A DNA stretch of 64,000 nucleotides from Helicoverpa zea (GCF_022581195.2 NC_061461.1:10540001-10604000); one strand, 5' to 3'. Positions 11,219 to 22,262 are shown, counted from the first letter of the stretch. Numbers and translations: made by a program. The notes: a model not told the origin generated them from the sequence alone.

Positions 11219-11638
11219 TATACCTACTAATATTATCATTCATCCTCCGAGCCTTTTTCCCAATCATGTTGGGGTCGGCTTCCAGTCTAACCGGATTCAG
11301 CTGAGTACCAGTGCTTTACAAGAAGCGACTGCCTATCTGACCTCCTCAACCCAGTTACCCGGGCAACCCGATACCCCTTGGTTAGACTGGTGTCAGACTT
11401 ACTGGCTTCTGACTACCCGTAACGACTGCCAAGGATGTTCAATGACAGCCGGGACCTACAGTTTAACGTGCCATCCGAAACACAGCCAATGGTGTCTAAG
11501 ATATACTTAGAAAGTACATACAGACTTAGAAAAGTTGCATTGGTACTTGCCTGACCTGGGATCGAACCCGCGCCCTCATACTTGAGAGATTGGTCCTTTA
11601 CCCACTAGGCCACCACGACTTATACCTACTAATATTAT
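11219..11638 (-). mobile_element. tRNA-derived SINE (family A), full length, perfect 18-bp target duplication
   Basis: TATACCTACTAATATTAT is found exactly at 11219-11236 and 11621-11638, bounding a 384-bp SINE (11237-11620). On the minus strand the head has GTGGTGGCCTAGTGGGTAAA (A box) and GGTTCGATCCC (B box). The 3' end has GCCGACCCCAACATGATTGG. The perfect duplication and near identity to the 22.9-kb copy indicate a recent insertion. The 67- and 99-codon frames here are by-products of the SINE. Confidence 0.95.
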
Positions 11639-11940
11639 GTCTTCGACAAAAATCGTAAACCGACTAGTTCCAGGAGCCACCGTGAACTATTTATTTTATT
11701 ACCGTTAGTTTATTACCGAAAGTGGTTACTTCATTAACCGCCACATATTGCGGTTATGCCCAAACAATAGTTTACTGCTTACCGTGTTGACCTAACTGAC
11801 CGTAAAACTACTTCTTAGTAACTAAACAATAAAGAAATAGTAAATCCTTAGCATGTAATCGTAATAAACATTGTTCGTGAGTAATTGTTTATAGTTTTTG
11901 ATATATTAAGTAAGTAGTTCATGGGTAAAAATTATTGTGT

Positions 11941-12095
11941 ACTAGCTTCCGGCCACGGTTTTACCCGCGTCTCGAGGGATCTACTTCTCGCACATGGATA
12001 ATAAGAAGCCTGTATGTTATTGTGGTATATAAACTATACAAAATCAATCCAGTAGTTTTTGCGTGAAAATATTAACACACACACATATGTATATC
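11941..12095 (+). repeat. LINE-tail repeat (family D)
   Basis: It begins ACTAGCTTCCGGCCACGG with TTTTACCCGCGTCTCGAG. It continues with CAATCCAGTAGTTTTTGCGT and ends near an AC-rich run. This matches the CTAGCTTCCGCCAGCGGC tail family seen elsewhere in the window. Confidence 0.65.
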
Positions 12096-12159
12096 CCACC
12101 GATGTCCCGGGAGAAGCACATATTTTTCAATCGTGGCTTCTAAAATAATAATTTTATAA

Positions 12160-12335
12160 TAATTTATTTATTTTATCTCCACAAATTACATAATAAATTA
12201 CAAAAGATCAGTTGACAACAATTTGGTAGGTACAGACGTAATTTGTAGGAGATCTGGAGTCTAAACTAAGCCGAAGCCTGTATCTTAGAACTCCAGGTCC
12301 CCCGTTACATGAGTAATAATAGGGTCACAATATTG
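12160..12335 (-). repeat. Probable LINE 3' fragment
   Basis: On the minus strand the block contains ACGGGGGACCTGGAGTTCTA and ends in ACTGATCTTTTGTAATTTAT. I associate this with lepidopteran retroelement tails. No intact frame is present. Identification is tentative. Confidence 0.35.
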
Positions 12336-12374
12336 TCAACGTAGTTTAGAAATACTCTTTGTGTGGACTCAATA

Positions 12375-12460
12375 AAGCGTGTGCAAACTCACGTAAGAGC
12401 GTGCGCGTGAGCGTGTGTTTGTCTGTGTGTGTTTGTGCGTGTGTGTGTATGTGTAAGTGA
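12375..12460. repeat. Imperfect GT-rich microsatellite
   Basis: A purine-pyrimidine alternating run of GTGTG/GCGTG units on the plus strand, interrupted at several points. Confidence 0.8.
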
Positions 12461-13249
12461 AAATCTGCTTTGTGTTAATTTATATGTTATACCTCAAGGA
12501 GTTTTTCAGTTTGTAAATAGTTTAGACTAAGTAAATATTTAGTTATTTTATTTTTACATTCTATTTTTAGACAGTTTGATATGCTAAGAATTTTGTTTAG
12601 TTTATTATACAGCCTTCCTCCGCGAAAAGTGAAGAATCTCTGTGCAAATGAAGTATTTACAAAATGTGTTCAAAATAAAATCGAATTCTAAAATGATTGA
12701 AAACCAATTTACGTTATAATTTATCCCACCTAGGCTCAATTCCAGAGAATTTGTCAGACGATCTTAACGAACCGTGGAGTACAGGAAAAATATATTTTCA
12801 CATAATCATTTATCGTAACGACTCAAAATTAACATAACATTTGAAATTCAAATTCCGAATCTGAAATCAGCGGAATAACCGTTATACCAGTATTCATTGA
12901 ATTACTCGACTATGAAGGTAAATCATTTATATAATTTGTCAAATTCTCAGGAACATTGAAAAAATAAATATCTAAATTCCTCTTTATTTTGAAAAGAAAA
13001 GTGGGTGAAATATGGACCGAATAAAATCCATTACCAATACATATCTCAGAATGGAATATTGTGATGGTAACATTTATTAGCTGCTTAGTCATTTCCTCTG
13101 TTCATTTTGGCTTGCGGTCTACTTACATGTTTAAAATATCTCTCACACTGAGTTATTGCAATAATCGGCAGTTGTATTTTAAAAATGTACATATAGGTAC
13201 CAATTGTAATCAATTTGCTCTTATTTTTTATGTATATGTTTGTGAATTC

Positions 13250-13445
13250 AATCTCATCTCCTGAGACTTTTCCAACTATGTTGGGGTCGGAGACCAGTGT
13301 TTTACAGGGAGCGCCTGCCTATCTGACCTCCTCATCCTCAACTCAGTTACCCGAGCAACCTTTTGGTAAGAATGGTTGTCAGACTTACTGGCTTTTAACT
13401 ACCTGTAACAACTGCCAAAGACGTTCAATGACAGCCGAATTACGA
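13250..13445 (-). repeat. Diverged family A SINE fragment
   Basis: It keeps ACTATGTTGGGGTCGG, CCAGTGTTTTACAGGGAGCG and CAACTGCCAAAGACGTTCAA, in the inverted order expected for a minus-strand copy. The tRNA head is missing, so it is an old 5'-truncated relic. Confidence 0.8.
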
Positions 13446-13471
13446 ATTAAATAATAAACCAAATAAATGTA

Positions 13472-13692
13472 ATCTACAATTGACGAATCAATTTTCCTCG
13501 AACTACAATTTCCCTATGCCGTCTGGCATGAATCAGAATGGAGTATCGGCCCGGTCGGGAGCAAGAATCCAGCTAATGGTTGCAGTGATGCGTTGTTGAT
13601 ACACAGCGCCACTCGCAACGGTACCGCCGAGCGCATCACGGTGCATGCGCCGCTCAGGGCTTGCTGTACAAAGGTTTTATGTTCATTTTAGA
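13472..13692 (+). other. GC-rich island with open frames; candidate exon or regulatory island
   Basis: About 220 bases are clearly richer in G+C than the flanks and carry no SINE landmark. One plus frame is open from after TAA (13469-13471) to a TAG near 13690, including the residues FPYAVWHESEWSIGPVGSK. A second plus frame reads NFPMPSGMNQNGVSARSG before stopping. Minus-strand frames are also partly open. Because composition alone suppresses stop codons, coding is unproven. I recognise no protein family and no clear splice sites. Confidence 0.3.
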
Positions 13693-13802
13693 TTAATAAT
13701 CTCTCTAAATTTCATTAAATACTATCAGGAGTTAGTGTTTTTGAAGATTTTATCGATTATTTTCGCGACGACAGTGTAACGACATAAATGTATTTCGATG
13801 TT

Positions 13803-13872
13803 GTCACAGCCTTTTTATCACCCCACTGCTAGGCACAGGTCTCCGCCTCCTCTCTCTTCTCTCACAGATTTC
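13803..13872 (+). repeat. Repeat family H fragment
   Basis: ACAGCCTTTTTATCACCCCA is followed by CTGCTAGGCACAGGTCTC, a diverged version of the 8.5-kb repeat. Confidence 0.6.
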
Positions 13873-14046
13873 GATGTCATCTAATTTTAAATAAGTTTAA
13901 TGCATATAGTATTTTATATAACTTACTAAAAGGAATATTAATAAAGTAAAGAGTTTACTATGTTTATTAATTTCAGCAACAAATTTTTATTTTTCCATAT
14001 TAGTCAAATTAGAATATTACCATCTGTTGCCTTCTCACCAACTCAT

Positions 14047-14410
14047 TATCTTCATAATGGCGTCCACGGCCGATTTCGGCCACGGCGGCTGTTCTCACTT
14101 AAGGAGATCAGCGCAGGACATATTATAGTGCACGAGCATTTGCGCAGACACAGGTGCACTCCCTATTCCTTCACTCTCATAACCCGATGGGACGGCAATC
14201 CGACACGACCGGAAAGAGATCAGGCGCAGGACCGACATTTAGGTGCTCTCCGATGCACGGGTGAATCAATCACCAACTTCCAGACTACGGGCTGCTTTGT
14301 GAAAGTTTAAGAAAACCCACAAAGCGATTTCGGCCCGACCCGGGAATCGAACCCGAGACCTCGAGCACAACAGCCGCGCTTGCGACCACTAGACCAACAA
14401 TATCTTCATA
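14047..14410 (-). mobile_element. Second tRNA-derived SINE family, full length, 10-bp target duplication
   Basis: TATCTTCATA flanks the element at 14047-14056 and 14401-14410, giving a 344-bp SINE (14057-14400). On the minus strand the head reads TTGGTCTAGTGGTCGCAAGC (A box), then GGTTCGATTCC (B box) and CCGGGTCGGGCCGAAATCG. The other end reads GGCCGAAATCGGCCGTGGAC on the minus strand. It differs from family A in head and body. The 116-codon frame at 13960-14310 arises from it. Confidence 0.9.
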
Positions 14411-14689
14411 TGGGTATGTTGTAATTACCTAAAGCTAATTTATTAAAAACCTTTTTCAAATTAAACTTAAACGCTGTGAAATGTATATTATTAAATAAAA
14501 TTTTGTTAAATAACATTTTTAATGAAACCCTTCAGGTTTTGTTTGCTTAGCCAGAGATAAAAATATAATTTACCTAAACCCTTTTTTTCGTTATGCTTTG
14601 TTTTTTAGCCATTACTTTTTTCTTCTACACATGTTCGTACGCATAATTAATTTTGGAAAGCTTAAAAATTCTGCGTCCTAATCCTACTT

Positions 14690-14885
14690 ATATCCTACTT
14701 CCTACTTATATTATAAATGTGAAAGTTTGTGAGAATGTATGGATGTATGTTTGTTATTTAATCACGCAAAAACGGCTGGACCGATTTGATTGAAATTTGG
14801 TATGTAGAAAGGTGATACCCTGGATTAACACATAGGCTACTTTTTATCAACACACCACGCGGGCGAAGCCGCTGGCGGAAGCTAG
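14690..14885 (-). repeat. LINE-tail repeat (family D variant), inverted
   Basis: On the minus strand it begins CTAGCTTCCGCCAGCGGCTT with CGCCCGCGTGGTGTG. It contains CAAATCGGTCCAGCCGTTTT and ends TTTATAATATAAGTAGGA. This is a well-preserved, non-coding tail copy. Confidence 0.75.
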
Positions 14886-14999
14886 TTATATAATAATTTT
14901 AGGTAAATTGACATATTTATTGACATTAAATACCTTATTATAAAAGTATGTATTAGAAAAAGAACCCGCTTTAGTACTATTAATTAGTATTCGGTTTAT

Positions 15000-17200
15000 T
15001 TACTTATCTCTGAACACGACACCCCACCATCTAAAGTATAAACCACCGATTCCAACAAAGTTCAGGATCTCAACCTGGTTCTAAACCCGGTACTTGACTA
15101 AAAGGTGGAATATGTTTAAAATTACCTGTTGACAGCCCTGAGCATATCAAAAGCTATTCGTAACCGGCATATTATTTCACTGCGCATATTCATCACTACA
15201 TTTTGCAGATACCGCGTTATGATTGATCATAATGGCGGATTTTTGTTGGTTTTCCTTTTACAGTTATTTCAACGATTTACTTTAGTTTATTTCAATAATT
15301 AAAATAAATATTCTGTTGCTTTTATGTAGCATTAAATATCGAATAGAATGTTCTCGGAATTGTAATTTTTTGTCTTATTTTAAAATGTAGGTGAGTTACA
15401 GAACGGAAAAGGTTGGTAATAATTTAATGTATATTTGATTCTGGAAACTGACAATAATATCAGAGTTACTGTAGTAGACCATCTTTAATTAGTTTTCTTT
15501 AAAATTAAGTAGACTGTTCTTTTCATGACATTTATTCTGAAAGTACCAAAATTGTTTTTAAAGCGAAAAAATGCAGTAATATTTTCGAAAGTGCCTGATT
15601 TAGTATTCAATTAAAAATCTTCTAACAGGCACAAAAATGATTGTATGTCACGTTCGTGCGATGCACCGGACCAAATTACAAGTCACCTACATTCGTGAGT
15701 TTTAGCTGCTGAATATTTTTTGATAAACTGTAGCTACATATGACTTTCAGAAATGCTTCTGAAAAATAAAAATTACACAAACATTTTCTAGCTAAAAATA
15801 TGAAAGAATGCGATTTTTAACAATGTCTCTTTCTAAAAGTTTTACATATGAACTTCTTGATGAAGATCTCAAATCTAAAGTCACAAACAAAATAATTCAT
15901 TTCGTCCCCGTAACACACTCCGCCCACACATTGGCATAAAACTTAATACTTTAATTCCACCATAATTGGCACTCTCAGAACAAAAAACTGAGACTTATTT
16001 CATTTAATATCTCAATAAATCTAGACGATGACGTATGCCTGTCTCGTGATACCAAAAAGTATGTAATTTGCACAACGGAACCTTATTACTGCTAAGTGGT
16101 TCCACGAACCAAACTGTCATGGCGGCGTTTTTTTCGCGCCATTGCTTCATCAGCAAATTGTCATCGATTATGCGTCGTTTTCAGTTGTTTTTTTGCTCAT
16201 TTCTACTTTCTAATGAGCTGGAATTGTGACTGAGATTTGGTTTTCAATATGACACGGTTATTTTGTACGCTAATGTTGAGATTTTAACTAAGTGCCTAAT
16301 GAGATTTGTGGTGTTCTTTCCTCGACTTTTTAACAGCTAATAGAAGCTTAAACCTAAAAAAACGTGGTGGATTTGTTGTCAGTTTGAGAGTTTTCATACC
16401 ATAACAGAATGATGTAAGGATGGTCTTTTGGTTACTTATTATTAATTCCAAAAATTTTAACTAAGTAGCATTAAGTTTATGATGGGAGCTCGTAAAGAAG
16501 CATTGTGTTGTGGAAAATTCATAGACCAGTGTTACAACACCATGATTATTTACAAAGCTTTCCTCATATGAAGTTCTGCTTTTAAATGTTTTAGTTATCA
16601 GGAAAATGATTTGTCACAAATTCCAGGTAATATTACGGTTTAAGCTAGCTAAAACATTTCTATAAATACCAACTTAGAATCGAAGCCAATTTCTCTAACT
16701 GTTACACACAAATGATCTTGTAAAAGTCGTGAGAATTCCAATAAGTTATTTCTGTCTGTTCTGCGATTTCTGCGAATAGCGAAACCGAATTTGAATTTGA
16801 TGGCGATTTAAAAATAGAATGCGGTTATTCACGGATTGTTTATTCTCTTTTTGAACATTTAAATTAATTGGTGACGGTTTTTTTTTCACATAGTGATTTG
16901 TTTTTGTTTTTATAAAGGCCATAATGTATCATTAGTTTTTCTCTCAGATTTTCTTAGACAACCTTAAGAATATAACCTCCTTTCGGAATACTGAAATGGA
17001 CCACGGCGCGTAAAAGCCACACAAAGAAAATTATCCTACATGATCGTTAATTACAGTCAAAGCCGGACTAAGTGTTTGTTATTAAAGTTTTTATATAACC
17101 AAGGAGTAGTGGTTACTTTACCCAGTTTTGTGGTTCAAACCATTTTAAGCCAGCAATTCTTAATTACGGACGCTGCAGTCTAATTTTTTTCATTTCATGT
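15000..17200. other. AT-rich stretch, one compact motif cluster
   Basis: No gene was recognised. At 16119-16142 an ATGGC and an inverted GCCAT flank TTTCGCGCC, a sequence matching the E2F site consensus. Everything else is featureless to me. Confidence 0.3.
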
Positions 17201-17224
17201 CAAGTTTTATTCAAGAAAACATGT

Positions 17225-17275
17225 TCAATGATACCCGGCATCTACAGTTTAACGTACCCTCCGAAACAGTCTTCT
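17225..17275 (-). repeat. Small family A SINE fragment
   Basis: CATCTACAGTTTAACGTACC is followed by CTCCGAAACAGTC, matching the middle of family A on the minus strand. Confidence 0.6.
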
Positions 17276-17435
17276 ATCATAATCATGAGTCCAAAAACAT
17301 TATCAAGCTTTACAAATTTTTCTCAAACACAAACATCTGGCTTCTCCTCACTATTCACCGCCATTTTTTCTGCACATTGGTGCATGCCTAACTGTATCTA
17401 CGCAGCTCTCATTAGACTACCGCAATAATATCATC

Positions 17436-17625
17436 ATCTGCCTAGCCTTTCCCAGCTATGTTGGGGTCGCCTTCCAGTCTAACTAGATGCCGCTGAGTAC
17501 CAGTCTCTTACAAGGAGTGACTACCAGTACCAGTCCATCAAATCTCAACCCAATTACCCAGGCAACCTAATGCCATTGAACATTGGCGCGTGTCTAACTG
17601 TATGTGCCTGGTTCTCATTAGACTA
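17436..17625 (-). repeat. Diverged family A SINE fragment
   Basis: It retains CTATGTTGGGGTCGCCTTCC, CCGCTGAGTACCAGT and CCAATTACCCAGGCAACC. It is headless and scrambled towards 17600. Confidence 0.75.
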
Positions 17626-17754
17626 GAGGTCTCTCGCGGCGATTACCGCGATAATAATCCGAGTCAGTAAATATTTGAAAATATTTGCTGAGCGTAAAAA
17701 ATAAAATGAATGAGTTGTTACTAGGTAGGTTGTTGATTGTTTAAGAAGACTTAC

Positions 17755-17868
17755 CCCCGCACTCAGAGACATTTAATGATTACTCACGTCACTCATTAGA
17801 GACAGATTCTCATAGAAATTCTGCACTTAGGGATGGCTTAAGTAACCATTGAATGCCTCTGAGTGTGT
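17755..17868. mobile_element. Palindromic MITE, about 110 bp
   Basis: The left arm at 17760-17784 starts CACTCAGAGACATTTAATG. The right arm at 17841-17865 is its reverse complement with 3 mismatches in 25 bases. The core contains AGATTCTCATAGAAATTCTG, itself near palindromic. No coding. Confidence 0.7.
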
Positions 17869-17869
17869 C

Positions 17870-18796
17870 CATGCGAACCTAGAATTTAAAATCTGAACCC
17901 TATATTGGGGTTTATTTTAGGGTACCTTGGTAGTATATACCTACCTTGGGCGAGCGTGGTGATTAATGATAATTCCATTTCTGTATGAAAAGAGGAATAT
18001 ACCCTTCAGTAAAACAATAATAAGATGATAATTAAGAAGTGCCAGTGTTTTAGCATCTTTATCACCAATAATTTATTTTGTACTTCAATAGTAATATCTT
18101 TTGGCCCTCATTATATAACAGCTAACAAAACGAGGTATCTATTAAACAGTAGAACAAAAAAACACATCACGTTATAATATTAAGTAATCATAAGATAATG
18201 ACGATAGTTAACATTCCGTTAGTTCTGCGAAACGGCTTTATTACAATGGTAAAACAATTGTTTGAAAGTTACTTATATGCATCTACATAGGGACCTACCT
18301 ACTCAAATTTATATAGATATTTTCAAAGGGATCTTTTAAATTCTCAGCATGATTTTTTTATCAAATACCTAGATAACTTCTAGTAGTTCAAAATGTTATG
18401 ATCCCGAGGCTGTAAGAAATGATATATATAATGATATATGAGGTAGTTTCAACGAGACACAGGCGAAACCAGGGATCGGAACCTAGTTACCCAATAAACG
18501 CTAAGAGGAATTTTCTTTCTACTCTTATCGATTCCATTTTATCTAATGGATTCTATTTGTAGAACTCAGTATTAGAATTTGTAGATTTTTTAATTAAACT
18601 TAGGGTTTAATTAAAGCTTGAGAACGAGAAAGAACGAGCTACCTATTTTCTGTTCTTGATCTTTTTCAGCTACACATTTTCTACTTTAAATAATACTTTT
18701 AGAATGCGATTGCGATCTAATAGAACTTATTGCAATAACATGAGAATGACTACTTTAATTATGGTATACTTAGCTGTTGCCCAGGTCTTCGCCCTC
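17870..18796. other. AT-rich stretch, no gene seen
   Basis: A trace of family H (GAGCGTGGTGATTAATGAT near 17953) is the only repeat recognised. The 99-codon frame at 18656-18955 runs into the LINE relic and is not credible. Confidence 0.3.
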
Positions 18797-18841
18797 GATC
18801 CGTGGGAACTTATTCAGATCATCATCCTCATCATCCTATCC

Positions 18842-18999
18842 CTTATCCCAATATTTATGTGGGGTCGGCGCAGCAAGTTTCCTCTTCCATGCTCTTTTTT
18901 GTCTGTCGTCATCTCACAAGTAACGTTCTTTCTAGCCATGTCGACTTTTACATAATCCATCCATCATTTCTTTGGTCGTCACCTTCCACTATATCCATC
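18842..18999 (-). pseudogene. LINE C-terminal coding relic (family M), decayed
   Basis: Read on the minus strand, the relic shows RPKK, stop, WMDYVKVDMARKNVTCEMTT, then a frameshifted end matching the EWKRKTCCADPT-type C-terminus of lepidopteran LINE proteins. Two in-frame TGA stops fall where CGA arginine codons are expected, typical CpG decay. The 3' end then reads TATTGGGATAAGGGATAGGA and ATGATGAGGATGATGA. Related relics lie at 20582-20656 and 28710-28775. Confidence 0.75.
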
Positions 19000-19021
19000 C
19001 ATATTCAATATTTTATCAACA

Positions 19022-19270
19022 GTGAAAGAACTCGCAGAAGCGGCGCACGAACAAAAATGCACCCGCGCAGCTCGCGGGCAGGTCGCAAACGGCTCGCGAG
19101 CTGCACATTCGCGGATCATTCGCCAGATGTGGACGCACCCTTATAGATTTAATATTAACAATAATGACGTGATACAATTTGTTCGCAGAGTGTGTGTGGG
19201 TGCAGTAGTGCAGGAGCGGTAATGCGCCGCGAGCGCCGCCGATCGACACATGCATGCCGCCCGCGCACCA
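19022..19270 (+). other. GC-rich island, possible exon or promoter
   Basis: A CpG-rich block rises abruptly from AT-rich flanks. A possible splice acceptor, TTTGTTCGCAG, ends at 19187. The block ends GCACCAGGTTCGTTAC, where CAG/GT is a weak donor. Between these lie ATGs at 19222 and 19250-19256. Frames of 66 and 79 codons cross the block on the two strands, but none resembles a known protein. I could not decide between exon, promoter and chance. Confidence 0.3.
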
Positions 19271-19785
19271 GGTTCGTTACTATTTACTTATACTCATTTT
19301 TTATTAATTATTACTATATAAAATTTAGTACTATATAAAAATAAAAATAAAATGGCTTACTATTTACTTATAAATTGTACTAGCATACTTTCATATGTCC
19401 ACTATAATATAAATTATGTCCATTTTCAATCTTTAACAATAAAAACGCATGATTCTTGAAACATATGATTCTTCAGCATATTTTGATTAGGTACCTGCCA
19501 AAATGAAAATAAAACATTGTACATTTACATTGTGCGACGTGAGTGGAAAAACCTGTGGGGGGAAACTTCCCTGAAAAACCCGATTTTGTATGTCTTTGTC
19601 AGACCACGGATTACGTACTAAGTACTTACGGTCTTGTATTTTTTCGAAGGTGAACGTTCGGCCGAAACTCACTTTGGGATATTAATCCGATATGTATCAA
19701 ATTATTCATAAATCAAACAAACATATCTACGAATCGAATTCAGAAATAACAAACTATAAAATTATTTTCAGTCCAAGTTGCAGAA

Positions 19786-19995
19786 GAAATAAAGTTTACC
19801 TGTTACCTCGATAGATGGCGTTGTATTTCTCTGAATCGCGCTATGGTTTCGTTACAAGCGTTTGGTCGGGTCTGTCAGTTGTTGTGGGTAATTTAAATCG
19901 TTAAAATAAGGGTTTCTATCATCAGATTTTAATTATTTTTGAACATATCTCGGGAATCAAATCCTCGGGATATTTTAATCTTTGTTCTTTTTCAG
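19786..19995 (+). repeat. Left direct repeat of a 1.7-kb block
   Basis: It begins GAAATAAAGTTTACCTGTTA and CCTCGATAGATGGCGTTGT. The first 85 bases closely match 21281-21365, and weaker similarity continues through ATCATCAGATT. It lies about 1495 bases from its partner. Confidence 0.75.
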
Positions 19996-20269
19996 TTTTA
20001 AATGAAGATATTTTAGTGAGTGAAATAATTTGCATATTATGGATTTCAGCGTCATTGATTTTTCCTTCTTAATTTTACTTATCTAATTAATATAATTGGT
20101 GCTTAGTTTAGCACTTTTTCGTCGAGACTTACATATGGCAGTAGCATTTATTATTAATTAACTTCTACAATGTTTTTCGAGTATTAAAATACAAAATAAA
20201 AGTCTTAGAATTCTAATCGCGGTTGTTGACTTTTTCCAAAAAATTTCTAACGAATTTTGCATTAATCCT

Positions 20270-20560
20270 AATTATTAATGGGAACAAATATAATGACCAC
20301 CATAAAATGCTTTGATACCCTTAGTTTTGTAACCAGAAATATCTACTGAACACCAGAAAAATAAAGTCTAAAAATGTAATAGTACCAGCTATTTTAGTCA
20401 CGACTTCACTTTAAATTGTATTCTACCACCAAATTTAGTAAATGATCACCAACTCTTGACGACCAAATTAATGTATTATATATTTTTGCCTAAATAAGTC
20501 ACTGTGATTGCCATAAAATGTAGGCTTATTACCAAATAAAGTATTATGATGCCATATTAA
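20270..20560 (-). repeat. Degenerate inverted relatives of the 120-bp tandem unit
   Basis: Motifs such as TAAATGATCACCAA, GACCACCATAAAATG and ACCAAATTTAGTAA are complementary to TTGGTGATCATTTACC in the tandem array downstream. Unit borders are not clear. Confidence 0.4.
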
Positions 20561-20581
20561 GTTATGTGTCCGGCTTGCAAT

Positions 20582-20656
20582 GCATGCGTGAGTGTCAGTA
20601 TGACGAGTGACAGGGGAAAATGAAAGAAAATTACATATTGCGACGACCCCAAGTAA
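20582..20656 (+). pseudogene. LINE C-terminal coding relic (family M)
   Basis: The frame reads ACVSVSMTSDRGK, stop, KKITYCDDPK, stop. The internal TGA (20621-20623) replaces an expected TGG tryptophan. It matches the other two family M relics in this window. The non-coding 3' tail follows with GGGAACAGGGCAGGAG and GAAGAAGAAGAA. Confidence 0.65.
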
Positions 20657-20824
20657 AATTGGGAACAGGGCAGGAGAAAGAAGAAGAAGAATGTGTTTCT
20701 CAATACACTCCCTCGAAAACACACTCTTATCGCACTGTTTAGAGGCATGCAATAGACAATTTTCCACCCTAGTGCAGGAAAAGGGTCCCCATAATGTTAT
20801 TACATTTATTGTATCAGGCCGAAC

Positions 20825-21183
20825 TTATTTTTTTGGAGTCAGTTTACTTAAACAGGATAGCAAGATGTAGAAACTTTGATTATCATTTTATATTAAAACG
20901 CTGGTATAATTTTGATGATCATTTACCACTTTTGGGATAACAATGATTTATTTGCACTCATTTTGCTTAAATAGGATAGCAGAATTTAAAAACTTTGGTT
21001 ATAATCTTACTTTAAAATGGTGGTTTAATTTTGGTGATCATTTACCATTTTTGGCTTACGCATGATTTATTTTGGAGTAATTTCACTTAAATAGGATAGC
21101 AAAGTGTTAAAACTTTGGTTATAGTTTTACATTAAAATGCGAGTTTCATTTTGGTGATCATTTACTATTTTTGTCTGCTATTT
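20825..21183 (+). repeat. Three tandem units of about 120 bp
   Basis: The anchor GGATAGC recurs at 20855, 20974 and 21094, a period of 119-120. Each unit continues AAACTTTG(A/G)TTAT, TTAAAA, then TGATCATTTAC and TTTTTG. Units differ from each other by perhaps 20 percent, so the array is old. It is non-coding. Confidence 0.85.
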
Positions 21184-21280
21184 GCTCTATATCTGGTGAT
21201 CAGTTAAACATTTAAAGCCATTATTAATAAGACCAAAAAGATGATCTGATTAATATTTATTCTCTGGCCTTATCAAAGCT

Positions 21281-21500
21281 GAAATAAAGTTTACCTCATA
21301 CCTCGATAGATGGCGTTGTACATTGCTGAATCGCGCTATAATTTCATTACACGCGTTTGGTTAGGTGCCTTGCTCGCCTAAGTACCAATGTCAATACAAA
21401 TAACTATAAGAAGTCTCAATGTCTCTTATCATCAGATTAAGCAATTTTTGAAATATTGTCTCTTGACGCGAGTCACGAGATAATTTTATAATTCACATTA
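21281..21500 (+). repeat. Right direct repeat of the 1.7-kb block
   Basis: It begins GAAATAAAGTTTACCTCATA and CCTCGATAGATGGCGTTGT, same orientation as the left copy, and is followed by CTTATCATCAGATTA. The pair encloses the tandem array and the family M relic. Confidence 0.75.
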
Positions 21501-21601
21501 AAAATGAATCATGGAGAATCTACTCCGTCCTTACTAGTACCTACTACGATGATCAGGATTGAATTTCATTCATTTTCTGTCTTGACATTATTAAAAAAAA
21601 A

Positions 21602-21790
21602 ACATTTTCTTCTCGTCCCACTGCTGAGCACAGGCCTCTTCTGACACAGAGGAGGATTGAGCGTTAATCACCATGTTTTCTGAATGCGGGTTTTTGATTT
21701 CAGACATTATAGTCCAGCTTTCATAGAGAGGTTTTCCTTCACCTTTTATTCAGTCGTTGATGTCCAAGATATACTTAGAAAGTACATACA
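21602..21790 (+). repeat. Repeat family H followed by a SINE scrap
   Basis: TCTCGTCCCACTGCTGAGCA, GGAGGATTGAGCGTTAATCA and TTTTTGATTTCAGACATTAT match the 8.5-kb copy. At 21760-21790 CCAAGATATACTTAGAAAGT comes from the inverted family A SINE. Confidence 0.65.
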
Positions 21791-22228
21791 AACTTGATAT
21801 TTAATGAAAATACATTGCTTTATTTAGTTAAAACTGCAACATCATACAGAATTTGTTAGAAAAATTCTAATTTATTCTGTGTAATAAATTAAACTTCTAA
21901 TTTCAAATGCTGAATAAAATAAATCTTGTTGATATGACTGTGAATGATTATCATAATTACAATGTGTTGTTACAACGGTAACAGTTGTTTGTATTTACTC
22001 TCGTATTCCAATTGGTTGGGATAAACTGGGTTAGATACATAACGTAGGTAGGGTGTCAACGATTTTGACTTGTTGGGAAATTGGCCTAAAATTGTACTTA
22101 TAAATTATAATGTATCTTTAAAACTTTTGACATTGTTAAAATAAAAAAAAATATATATAAATGGAATGAGAAAAAGGTACCTACATTCTTAATTATTTTG
22201 ATACATAGAAAAAGTTTCAAAATGAGAT

Positions 22229-22262
22229 ATCATCATCATCTTATGTAGCTGAGTACCAGTGC
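22229..22262 (-). repeat. Tiny family A SINE scrap
   Basis: ATCATCATCTTATGTAGCTG then AGTACCAGTGC matches the 3' part of family A on the minus strand. Confidence 0.4.

Noticed and set aside
13960..14310. 116-codon arginine-rich frame as a protein gene
   Set aside because: It lies almost wholly in the antisense of a tRNA-derived SINE with its own target duplication.
20825..21183. CRISPR-like array
   Set aside because: Units are tandem 120-bp copies without repeat-spacer structure, and the genome is animal.
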